A stretch of 10,919 nucleotides of DNA from an uncultured Nocardioides sp. (GTDB lineage Bacteria > Actinomycetota > Actinomycetes > Propionibacteriales > Nocardioidaceae): assembly GCF_946885725.1 (NCBI RefSeq), contig NZ_CAMPGZ010000144.1, forward strand, positions 1 through 10,919. Direction: 5' to 3'. Below are positions 1-6,727 of the stretch, piece by piece. The first letter of the stretch is position 1; each line of letters opens with the position of its first letter. The notes beneath the pieces are model-generated. The model worked only from the letters and a program-made list of their open reading frames with translations, was not told the DNA's origin and searched no databases. The position numbers and the translations under genes were made by a program.

Positions 1-252
1 GTCGGCGACCCGTTCAAGGACACCGCCGGCCCCGCGATCAACCCGCTGATCAAGGTGATGAACCTGGTCTCGCTGCTGATCGCCGCCGCCGTCGTCCAGG
101 TCAGCGTCGGTGAGGACGAGAACACCCCGCTGCGCATCGCGATCGCGCTCGTCTCGGCCGCGATCATCGCCGGCGCCGTGTACGTCTCGAAGCGTCGCCC
201 GGTCGCCATCGGCGAGTCCGCGCCCGAGCCGGTCGGAAGCAACGCCGCCTGA
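1..252 (+). CDS. hppA: K(+)/H(+)-pyrophosphatase, C-terminal fragment
   Basis: This is the 3' end (83 residues) of a membrane-bound ion-translocating inorganic pyrophosphatase; the start lies outside the window. The enzyme hydrolyses cytoplasmic PPi and uses the energy to pump protons (in some subtypes sodium) across the membrane. The frame opens with [17 protein letters not shown] (residues 1-17 of the fragment), the conserved C-terminal signature of this family, whose acidic and lysine residues belong to the PPi/Mg site. Two membrane segments follow (about 20-34 and 44-61), then a short hydrophilic tail ending EPVGSNAA. The residue that separates K+-dependent from K+-independent subtypes is upstream and not visible, so ion specificity cannot be judged. 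The TGA is followed 40 nt later by a strong hairpin, so transcription probably ends here. Family assignment is secure. Confidence 0.95.
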   Translation, partial: VGDPFKDTAGPAINPLIKVMNLVSLLIAAAVVQVSVGEDENTPLRIAIALVSAAIIAGAVYVSKRRPVAIGESAPEPVGSNAA

Positions 253-292
253 CCGGAACGGCACCCGCTTCACTGCTTCATCAGAGTTCGAT

Positions 293-326
293 CGAGAGGC
301 CACCTCCCACGGGAGGTGGCCTCTCG
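293..326 (+). terminator. Strong hairpin terminator after hppA
   Basis: There is a perfect 16-bp inverted repeat. Arm CGAGAGGCCACCTCCC lies at 293-308, and its exact complement is at 311-326, leaving a 2-nt loop, or 4 nt if the closing C-G pair opens. It lies between the hppA stop and the next gene. No T-run follows, which is common for high-GC actinobacterial terminators. Part of it also falls in a 5' extension of the methyltransferase frame, which argues against that longer start. Confidence 0.75.
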
Positions 327-349
327 CCGTTCCCATGGCCTGTTGGCCG

Positions 350-364
350 TAGCATCGCGAGACG
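350..364 (+). promoter_or_regulatory. Putative -10 box and leaderless start of the methyltransferase gene
   Basis: TAGCAT (350-355) fits the actinobacterial -10 pattern TANNNT and is followed by 8 nt and then GTG at 364. That places the expected transcription start on or within a base or two of the start codon, as in leaderless mRNAs. No Shine-Dalgarno sequence precedes the GTG, and no convincing -35 is visible because the region upstream is the hppA terminator hairpin. The same layout recurs before the genes at 4679 and 7905. Confidence 0.5.
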
Positions 365-1848
365 TGGAGCTGCTCTCGTTCGCCGACGTCGAGCGCTTGC
401 GCGACGACCTGGTCCAGGCCGGCTATCACTACGAGAACGTCGCCGACCTGCTCGGCCCCGTCGCCCACCAGGCGCTCTCGCGCAACGAGACCACGCCGGG
501 TCTGCGCGCCACCCGCGACCGCAGCCCGCTCTCCACGCTGGTGCGGCTGTTCCTGCTGCAGGCGGTCGTGCCGGCCGCGGACGTGGAGGCCACGCTCCCG
601 GGCCTGCTCGACACGCTGTGCGTCGCCGGCATGCTCGAGCGCAGCGTCGGCGAGGTGCGCGCGCGGGTCGACCTGCGGCCGTACGCCGACGACAGCCGAG
701 GCTGGTGGGTGGTCAGCGACCTCACGCCCGGTCTGGACGGGCGCGGTCTCAAGGTTGATGCCGACCACGTGCTCGGCATCAGCTCCGCGTCCTCGACCCT
801 CGCGCAGCTCACCGTGCGCGAGCCGGTCCGTCGCGCGCTCGACCTCGGCACCGGCTGCGGCGTGCAGGCGTTGCACCTGGCCGAGCACGCCGAGCACGTC
901 GTCGCGACAGACGTGAACGAGCGTGCCCTGCGGATGACCCGCCTCAACGCGATGCTCAACGGGGTGGAGATCGACGACCGGGCGGGCAGTCTCTACGATC
1001 CCGTCGCGGACGAGACGTACGACCTCATCGTCACCAACCCCCCGTTCGTCGTCTCGCCCGGCACCGGCGAACGGCTCGTCTATCGCGACTCCGGCCTTCC
1101 CGGCGACGAGATGGTCCGCCGCGTGGTGACCGGCGCCGTGGAGCACCTGGCACCCGGCGGGCGTGCCCAGGTGCTCGCCAACTGGGTGCACCGCAAGGGC
1201 GAGGACTGGCGCGACCGGCTCACCGGCTGGGTCGAGGGTCGCGGCGTCGACGCGTGGGTCGTGCAGCGCGAGGTCGCCGACCCCGCGGAGTATGTCGAGC
1301 TGTGGTTGAAGGACGCCGGTGTGCACGGCGACGACGACTACATCGAGAGATACGACACCTGGCTGTCCTGGTTCGAGCACCAGGGCATTGAGGGCGTCGG
1401 GTTCGGCTGGCTCGACCTGCGCCGCGTCGACCGGGATCCCGTGCTGCGGCTCGAGGAGTGGCCGTACGACGTGGAGCAGCCTCTCGGGCCCGAGGTAGCC
1501 GCGCACGCACGGCGCCAGGACGTGCTGGCCGCGACTCCCGACCTGTCCAACGAACGGCTGGTCCGCCGCGACGACGTGCGCCAGGAGACGGTGGGCGCCC
1601 CGGGCGCCGAGGACCCGGAGACGATCGTGCTCAGGCAGCAGCGCTGGATGCGGCGCGCGCACCAGGCCGACACGGTCGTCGCGGGCCTCGTCGGCGCCTG
1701 CGACGGCGACCTCACAACCGGACAGCTCCTCGACGCGCTGGCCACCCTGCTCGACCGCGAACCGGCCGATCTTCGGGCGACGTACGAGCCCGAAGTCCGC
1801 CGTCTCGTGGCGGACGGCTTCCTCGCCCGGGCCGAGACCGGGAACTGA
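364..1848 (+). CDS. Class I SAM-dependent methyltransferase with NPPF motif (actinobacterial family)
   Basis: This 494-aa protein has a central Rossmann methyltransferase domain. Motif I, LDLGTGCG, lies at residues 159-166 and binds S-adenosylmethionine; an acidic residue follows in VVATDVNERAL. DLIVTNPPF (220-228) carries the NPPF tetrapeptide typical of enzymes that methylate a planar amide or amino nitrogen (PrmC/HemK, RlmG/RsmC and adenine-N6 families). The N-terminal 150 residues are mostly helical by inspection and include FADVERLRDDLVQAGYHYENVADLLG. The C-terminal 230 residues include WFEHQGIEGVGFGWLDLRR and have no function I recognise. I recall this three-part arrangement as a common actinobacterial family with DUF-type flanks. 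The substrate is unknown: nucleic acid or protein are both possible. The GTG at 364 is chosen because the earlier in-frame GTG (316) lies inside the terminator hairpin and because a -10 box sits just upstream of 364. The next gene is topA, 102 nt downstream. Domain call is firm; substrate unresolved. Confidence 0.9.
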   Translation: MELLSFADVERLRDDLVQAGYHYENVADLLGPVAHQALSRNETTPGLRATRDRSPLSTLVRLFLLQAVVPAADVEATLPGLLDTLCVAGMLERSVGEVRARVDLRPYADDSRGWWVVSDLTPGLDGRGLKVDADHVLGISSASSTLAQLTVREPVRRALDLGTGCGVQALHLAEHAEHVVATDVNERALRMTRLNAMLNGVEIDDRAGSLYDPVADETYDLIVTNPPFVVSPGTGERLVYRDSGLPGDEMVRRVVTGAVEHLAPGGRAQVLANWVHRKGEDWRDRLTGWVEGRGVDAWVVQREVADPAEYVELWLKDAGVHGDDDYIERYDTWLSWFEHQGIEGVGFGWLDLRRVDRDPVLRLEEWPYDVEQPLGPEVAAHARRQDVLAATPDLSNERLVRRDDVRQETVGAPGAEDPETIVLRQQRWMRRAHQADTVVAGLVGACDGDLTTGQLLDALATLLDREPADLRATYEPEVRRLVADGFLARAETGN

Positions 1849-1865
1849 CCGGGGTCGATTCCGCG

Positions 1866-1888
1866 TTGACACGGCGCGTTACCGTGTC
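1866..1888 (+). promoter_or_regulatory. Putative topA promoter/operator: TTGACA overlapping a 7-bp dyad
   Basis: A perfect -35 consensus TTGACA (1866-1871) overlaps the left arm of the inverted repeat GACACGG-N7-CCGTGTC (1868-1874 and 1882-1888). At 17-nt spacing the -10 would be TCTCGC (1889-1894), which is poor. A better TANNNT match, TACCGT, lies at 1880-1885 inside the dyad but only 8 nt from TTGACA. The exact promoter is therefore uncertain. The dyad could be an operator or a weak transcript-end hairpin for the methyltransferase gene. The rest of the 102-nt gap holds a small hairpin (CCGGCC 1901-1906 with GGCCGG 1914-1919) and a purine-rich ribosome-binding site, GAGGAAG (1934-1940), 10 nt before the topA GTG. 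Confidence 0.45.
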
Positions 1889-1950
1889 TCGCGCGGAACT
1901 CCGGCCTGAGTGCGGCCGGGCCGCATGTCTGATGAGGAAGCAGGACGTAC

Positions 1951-4656
1951 GTGGCAGGGAACAATGGGGCCGGGCGCAAGCTCGTCATCGTCGAGTCGCC
2001 GGCGAAGGCGAAGACGATCGGCGGGTACCTCGGCGACGACTACGTGGTCGAGTCGTCGATCGGGCACATCCGCGATCTCCCGCAGAGCGCCGCCGACGTG
2101 CCTGCCGAGATCAAGGGCCAGCCGTGGGCGCGTCTCGGCGTCGACGTCGAGAACAACTTCACCCCTTACTACGTCGTGTCCCGCGACAAGAAGTCGCACA
2201 TGACCAAGCTCAAGAGCCTCCTGAAGGACGCCTCCGAGCTCTACCTCGCGACCGATGAGGACCGCGAGGGCGAGGCGATCGCCTGGCACCTGCTCGACGA
2301 GCTGAAGCCGAAGGTGCCGGTGCGGCGCATGGTGTTCCACGAGATCACCAAGCCCGCGATCCAGGCCGCGGTCGAGAACCCGCGCGACATCGACATGGAC
2401 CTCGTCGAGGCCCAGGAGGCGCGACGGATCCTCGACCGGCTCTACGGCTACGAGGTCTCGCCGGTCCTCTGGAAGAAGGTCATGTCCGGCCTGTCCGCGG
2501 GCCGCGTGCAGTCCGTCGCGACCCGCCTGGTCGTCGACCGCGAGCGCGAGCGCATGGCGTTCCGCACCGCGTCGTACTGGGACCTCGAGGGCACCTTCGA
2601 CGCCGGCGCCGGCCACGACGAGCGGATGTTCCCGGCCAAGCTGCACGCCGTCGACGGGTCTCGCGTCGCGCGGGGCTCCGACTTCACCTCGCGGGGCGAG
2701 CTCAAGGACGGCGCCGACGTCGTCCACCTCGACCGCGGCCGCGCCGAGGCGCTCGCCTCCGCGCTGACCGACACGACGTTCGAGGTCCGGTCGGTCGAGT
2801 CCAAGCCCTACACCCGCAAGCCCTACGCGCCGTTCCGCACGACGACGCTGCAGCAGGAGGCCTCGCGCAAGCTCGGGTACGGCGCATCGCGGACGATGTC
2901 GATCGCGCAGCGGCTCTACGAGAACGGCTTCATCACCTACATGCGCACCGACTCCACGACACTGTCGGAGTCGGCCGTCGCGGCTGCGCGGCAGCAGGCC
3001 ACGGAGCTGTACGGCGCGGAGTACGTCCCGGACAAGCCGCGCACCTACACGTCCAAGGTCAAGAACGCGCAGGAGGCGCACGAGGCGATCCGTCCCGCGG
3101 GCGAGAACTTCCGCACGCCCGCGCAGACCGGCCTGACCGGTGACGAGTTCCGGCTCTACGAGCTGATCTGGATGCGCACCGTCGCTTCGCAGATGAAGGA
3201 CGCCGAGGGCCGCTCGGTCACCATCCGGCTCGGCGGCAGCGCGAGCACCGGCGAGGACGTCGTCTTCTCCGCGAGCGGCCGGGTGATCACGTTCCACGGC
3301 TTCCTCAAGGCGTACGTCGAAGGCCAGGACGACCCGGACACCGAGTCCGACGACCGCGAGACGCGGCTGCCCGCCGTGAAGGAAGGCGACGCCGTGACGG
3401 CGGCGTCGGTCCGTGCGGCCGGCCACGAGACGAAGCCGCCGGCGCGCTACACCGAGGCCAGCCTGATCCGCGAGCTGGAGGAGCGCGAGATCGGCCGTCC
3501 GTCGACGTACGCCTCGATCATCGGCACGATCCTCAACCGCGGCTACGTCTACAAGAAGGGCACCGCGCTGGTGCCGGCGTGGCTGGCGTTCTCGGTGATC
3601 CGGCTGCTCGAGGAGCACTTCTCGCGGCTGGTGTCCTACGAGTTCACCGCCGTCATGGAGGACACCCTCGACGAGGTCGCGGCCGGCCGCGCCAACGGCA
3701 ATGAGGAGCTGGCGAAGTTCTACTTCGGCAACGGTGACGTCGAGGGCCTGAAGAAGCTGGTCTCCGAGCTCGGCGAGATCGACGCGCGCGAGCTGGCGAC
3801 GTTCAAGATCGACGACGGGATCGACCTGCGCGTCGGCCGTTACGGTCCCTACATCGAGACGCCGGACGGCACCCGCGCCAACGTGCCCGAGGACCTGCCG
3901 CCCGACGAGCTCACCCCCGAGAAGGCGCGCGAGCTGCTCGCCAACCCGGCGGGCGAGGAGATCCACCTCGGCACGCACCCCGAGACCGGGCTGCCGATCG
4001 TGGCCAAGAACGGCCGCTTCGGCCCCTACGTCACCGAGGTGCTGCCCGAGGACGCCCCGAAGGGCGCGAAGCCGCGCACCAGCTCGCTGTTCAAGTCGAT
4101 GACGCTCGACTCCATCACGCTGCAGGACGCGGTGAAGCTGCTGACCCTGCCGCGCGTGGTCGGCGAGGACCCCGAGACCGGTGAGGAGATCACCGCACAG
4201 AACGGTCGCTACGGGCCGTACCTCAAGAAGGGCAACGACTCCCGCTCGATCGACTCGGAGGAGAAGCTCTTCACGATCACGCTCGACGAGGCGCTGAAGA
4301 TCTTCGCCGAGCCCAAGCGCCGCGGCCGCCAGGCAGCCGACCCCGGCCGCGAGATCGGCACCGACCCGGCCAGCGGCCAGACGGTCACGGTCAAGAGCGG
4401 GCGTTTCGGGCCATACGTGACGGACGGCGAGTACAACGCGACGCTGCGCCAGGGCGACGACCCGGCGACGATCACCATCGAGCGGGCGGCCGAGCTGCTC
4501 GCCGAGCGCCGGGCGCGTGGTCCGGCCAAGAAGGCGGCGAAGAAGACCGCGAAGAAGACAACGAAGAAGGCCGCCGCCAAGAAGTCGACGGCCAAGAAGA
4601 CGACCGCGAAGAAGACCACCAAGAAGGCCACGTCGAAGACGGCGAAGAAGTCCTGA
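1951..4656 (+). CDS. topA: DNA topoisomerase I (type IA)
   Basis: This 901-aa type IA topoisomerase relaxes negative supercoils through a transient 5'-phosphotyrosine link. The N-terminal TOPRIM domain opens KLVIVESPAKAKTI with catalytic Glu15 and continues to the metal-binding triad D102-E-D104-R-E106 in ATDEDREGEAIAWHL. The active-site tyrosine is Tyr330 in GFITYMRTDST. RPSTYASIIGTILNRGYV (about 510-527) belongs to the clamp domain. The C-terminal DNA-binding part has four GR[YF]GPY repeats, at residues 629-634, 688-693, 752-757 and 817-822. A lysine-rich tail (859-901, 19 Lys among Ala/Thr/Ser) ends the protein. There is no cysteine anywhere, so the zinc fingers of the E. coli enzyme are absent, as in mycobacterial topoisomerase I, where the basic tail aids processive relaxation. 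The start is GTG 1951, behind the purine-rich GAGGAAG. The fused MFS-tmk gene begins 22 nt after the stop. Confidence 0.98.
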   Translation: MAGNNGAGRKLVIVESPAKAKTIGGYLGDDYVVESSIGHIRDLPQSAADVPAEIKGQPWARLGVDVENNFTPYYVVSRDKKSHMTKLKSLLKDASELYLATDEDREGEAIAWHLLDELKPKVPVRRMVFHEITKPAIQAAVENPRDIDMDLVEAQEARRILDRLYGYEVSPVLWKKVMSGLSAGRVQSVATRLVVDRERERMAFRTASYWDLEGTFDAGAGHDERMFPAKLHAVDGSRVARGSDFTSRGELKDGADVVHLDRGRAEALASALTDTTFEVRSVESKPYTRKPYAPFRTTTLQQEASRKLGYGASRTMSIAQRLYENGFITYMRTDSTTLSESAVAAARQQATELYGAEYVPDKPRTYTSKVKNAQEAHEAIRPAGENFRTPAQTGLTGDEFRLYELIWMRTVASQMKDAEGRSVTIRLGGSASTGEDVVFSASGRVITFHGFLKAYVEGQDDPDTESDDRETRLPAVKEGDAVTAASVRAAGHETKPPARYTEASLIRELEEREIGRPSTYASIIGTILNRGYVYKKGTALVPAWLAFSVIRLLEEHFSRLVSYEFTAVMEDTLDEVAAGRANGNEELAKFYFGNGDVEGLKKLVSELGEIDARELATFKIDDGIDLRVGRYGPYIETPDGTRANVPEDLPPDELTPEKARELLANPAGEEIHLGTHPETGLPIVAKNGRFGPYVTEVLPEDAPKGAKPRTSSLFKSMTLDSITLQDAVKLLTLPRVVGEDPETGEEITAQNGRYGPYLKKGNDSRSIDSEEKLFTITLDEALKIFAEPKRRGRQAADPGREIGTDPASGQTVTVKSGRFGPYVTDGEYNATLRQGDDPATITIERAAELLAERRARGPAKKAAKKTAKKTTKKAAAKKSTAKKTTAKKTTKKATSKTAKKS

Positions 4657-4666
4657 CCGGACCACC

Positions 4667-4679
4667 TACGCTGACCCCG
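4667..4679 (+). promoter_or_regulatory. Putative -10 box and leaderless start of the MFS-tmk gene
   Basis: TACGCT (4667-4672) matches TANNNT and is followed by 6 nt and then GTG at 4679, so the predicted transcription start coincides with the start codon. No Shine-Dalgarno sequence lies in the 22-nt gap after topA. This suggests the gene has its own promoter in addition to any read-through from topA. A -35 element would fall in the lysine-repeat codons at the 3' end of topA, and none is convincing. Confidence 0.5.
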
Positions 4680-6727
4680 TGAGCGAACAGTCCCCGGTGT
4701 CCGCGGTCGACGACCTGCGGCACGCACCGACCCACTCGCTCGCGGCCGTCCTGCGCATCCCGGACTTCCGCCGGCTGTGGATCGGCCTCGGCCTGTCCAG
4801 CCTCGGCGACTGGATCGGCCTGCTCGCGCTCACCGCGATGGCGAACGCCAGCGCCGAGTCCTACGCCGGCAAGAACTACGCGATCGCGACCGTGCTGTTC
4901 CTGCGCGTGCTGCCGGCGCTCGTGATGGGCCCGGTCGCCGGCTACATCGCGGACAAGATCGACCGCCGGGTCACGTTGATCTGGGGCGACTACATCCGGG
5001 GCGTCCTGTTCCTCACCATCCCGGTCGTCGGCGAGCTGTGGTGGGTCTTCGTCGTCACCGTGCTGGTCGAGGCCGTCTCGCTCGTGTGGGGTCCGGCCAA
5101 GGACGCCACGGTGCCGAACCTCGTGCCGCGTCACCGCCTCGAGGCGGCCAACCAGATCAGCCTGGCGACGACGTACGGCTCCGCTCTTCCGGCGGCCCTG
5201 ATCTTCACCGGCCTCACCCTCGCCGACAAGATCTACCGCAACCTCTTCGACGCCTTCGACCGCGGCCCGATCGACCTTGCGATCTACGCCAACGGCGTCA
5301 CGTTCATCGTCAGCGGCCTGGTCATCGCGACGCTGACGACGATCCCGCGCGGTCCCGCCTCGGTCGACGGAGACACCAACGCGTGGCGGGTCGTCGTCGA
5401 CGGCTGGAAGTACGTCGCCACGACCCCGGTCGTCCGTGGCCTGGTCATCGGCATCGTCGGCGCGTTCGCGGCCGGCGGTGTCGTGATCGGTCTGGCCCGC
5501 ACCTTCGTCGCCGACCTCGGCGGTGGCGACCCCGGCTACGGCATGCTCTTCGCTGCGGTGTTCGCCGGGCTCGGCCTCGGGATGTGGCGAGGTCCCCGGC
5601 TGCTGCACGGGCTGTCGCGTCGCCGCCTCTTCGGCATCGCGCTCACCACGACGGGCCTGCTGCTGTTCCCGCTCGCGCTGCTGCAACAGCTGGAGATCAT
5701 CACCGGGCTCACCATGCTGCTCGGCTTCGCCGCCGGCGTCGCCTGGATCACGGGCAACACCCTGCTCGGGCTCGAGGTCCCCGACGACGTGCGCGGGCGC
5801 ACGTTCGCGTTCGTGGGTTCGATGATCCGGCTGGTGCTCGCGCTGGTGCTCGCCGCCGCGCCGTTGATCGCCGGCACCATCGGCACCATCGACCTGCCGT
5901 TCGAGGACGAGTCGGGCGAGCCGCTGCTGGTCTACAACGGTGCGGCGGTCACGTTCCTGCTGGCGGCGGTCGTGATGACCCTTGTCGGCGTCACGGCCTA
6001 CCGTCAGATGGACGACCGGAAGGGAACTCCCCTGGTGAACGACCTGCTCCACTCGTTCAGCGGCACGCTGGGCGTCTACTCCGCGACGGGCTGCTTCATC
6101 GCCCTCGAGGGCGGCGAGGGCGCGGGCAAGTCGACGCAGGCCCGGCTGCTGCAGGAGTGGCTCACCGCCGAGGGGTACGACGTCGTCCTCACCCGCGAGC
6201 CGGGCGACACCGACGTGGGCAAGGAGCTGCGGCGGATCGTGCTCGACCCCGCCACCGGCAACATCTCCCACCGCACCGAGGCGCTGCTCTACGCCGCCGA
6301 CAAGGCCGAGCACGTCGACTCCGTCGTCGCACCGGCTCTGGCCCGCGGCGCGGTGGTGATCACCGACCGCTACGTCGACAGCACCCTCGCCTACCAGGGC
6401 GCCGGCCGGCACCTGGTCGACCGCGAGGTGGAGCGGATCGCCCGGTGGGCCACCGGAGACCTGCGGCCGAACCTGACCGTGGTGCTCGACCTGCCGCCCG
6501 AGCAGGGCATGGCGCGCTTCGAGGAGCGCGACCGCATCGAGGGCGAGTCCGCGGAGTTCCACGAGCGCGTCCGCGACATGTTCCTCCAGCTCGCGTCCGG
6601 GCAGCCCGAGCACTACCTCGTCGTCGACGCCCGCGCCCCGATCGAGGAGATCCACGCCGAGATCCGCCGACGCGTCGAGCCGCTGCTCGGCTCCGCCCGG
6701 CGCCGTACCGAAGCGGAGACGTCGTGA
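4679..6727 (+). CDS. tmk: MFS transporter-like domain fused to thymidylate kinase
   Basis: This single 682-aa frame carries two domains. Residues about 30-455 are an MFS-type membrane domain with about 12 hydrophobic segments and the cytoplasmic loop 2-3 motif GPVAGYIADKIDRR (84-97). After a short linker, residues about 470-682 form a complete dTMP kinase, which phosphorylates dTMP to dTDP on the path to dTTP. The P-loop is GGEGAGKST (478-486, Lys484). TREPG (505-509) and DRYVDST (563-569) are the nucleotide- and dTMP-binding motifs, and the lid is near ERDRIEGESAEFHERVR. The kinase domain is of normal length. Both parts are in frame with no stop or frameshift, so the fusion looks genuine; similar long tmk proteins are known in actinobacteria such as Streptomyces. 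The transporter substrate is unknown. The kinase would sit on the cytoplasmic face of the membrane. The stop overlaps the holB start (GTGA). The upstream reading frame extending into topA is ignored in favour of GTG 4679. Confidence 0.93.
   Translation: MSEQSPVSAVDDLRHAPTHSLAAVLRIPDFRRLWIGLGLSSLGDWIGLLALTAMANASAESYAGKNYAIATVLFLRVLPALVMGPVAGYIADKIDRRVTLIWGDYIRGVLFLTIPVVGELWWVFVVTVLVEAVSLVWGPAKDATVPNLVPRHRLEAANQISLATTYGSALPAALIFTGLTLADKIYRNLFDAFDRGPIDLAIYANGVTFIVSGLVIATLTTIPRGPASVDGDTNAWRVVVDGWKYVATTPVVRGLVIGIVGAFAAGGVVIGLARTFVADLGGGDPGYGMLFAAVFAGLGLGMWRGPRLLHGLSRRRLFGIALTTTGLLLFPLALLQQLEIITGLTMLLGFAAGVAWITGNTLLGLEVPDDVRGRTFAFVGSMIRLVLALVLAAAPLIAGTIGTIDLPFEDESGEPLLVYNGAAVTFLLAAVVMTLVGVTAYRQMDDRKGTPLVNDLLHSFSGTLGVYSATGCFIALEGGEGAGKSTQARLLQEWLTAEGYDVVLTREPGDTDVGKELRRIVLDPATGNISHRTEALLYAADKAEHVDSVVAPALARGAVVITDRYVDSTLAYQGAGRHLVDREVERIARWATGDLRPNLTVVLDLPPEQGMARFEERDRIEGESAEFHERVRDMFLQLASGQPEHYLVVDARAPIEEIHAEIRRRVEPLLGSARRRTEAETS

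Noticed and set aside
316..363. A 16-residue N-terminal extension of the methyltransferase from GTG 316
   Set aside because: The codon lies in the right arm of the hppA terminator hairpin, the extra residues look non-coding, and a -10 box supports GTG 364.
1879..4665. A 928-codon open frame on the minus strand opposite topA, and a similar one at 4472-6655
   Set aside because: These are very Arg/Leu/Val/Asp-rich translations with no recognisable motif, opposite genes with clear catalytic signatures. They arise from high G+C codon bias, which leaves few stop codons in the complementary frames.
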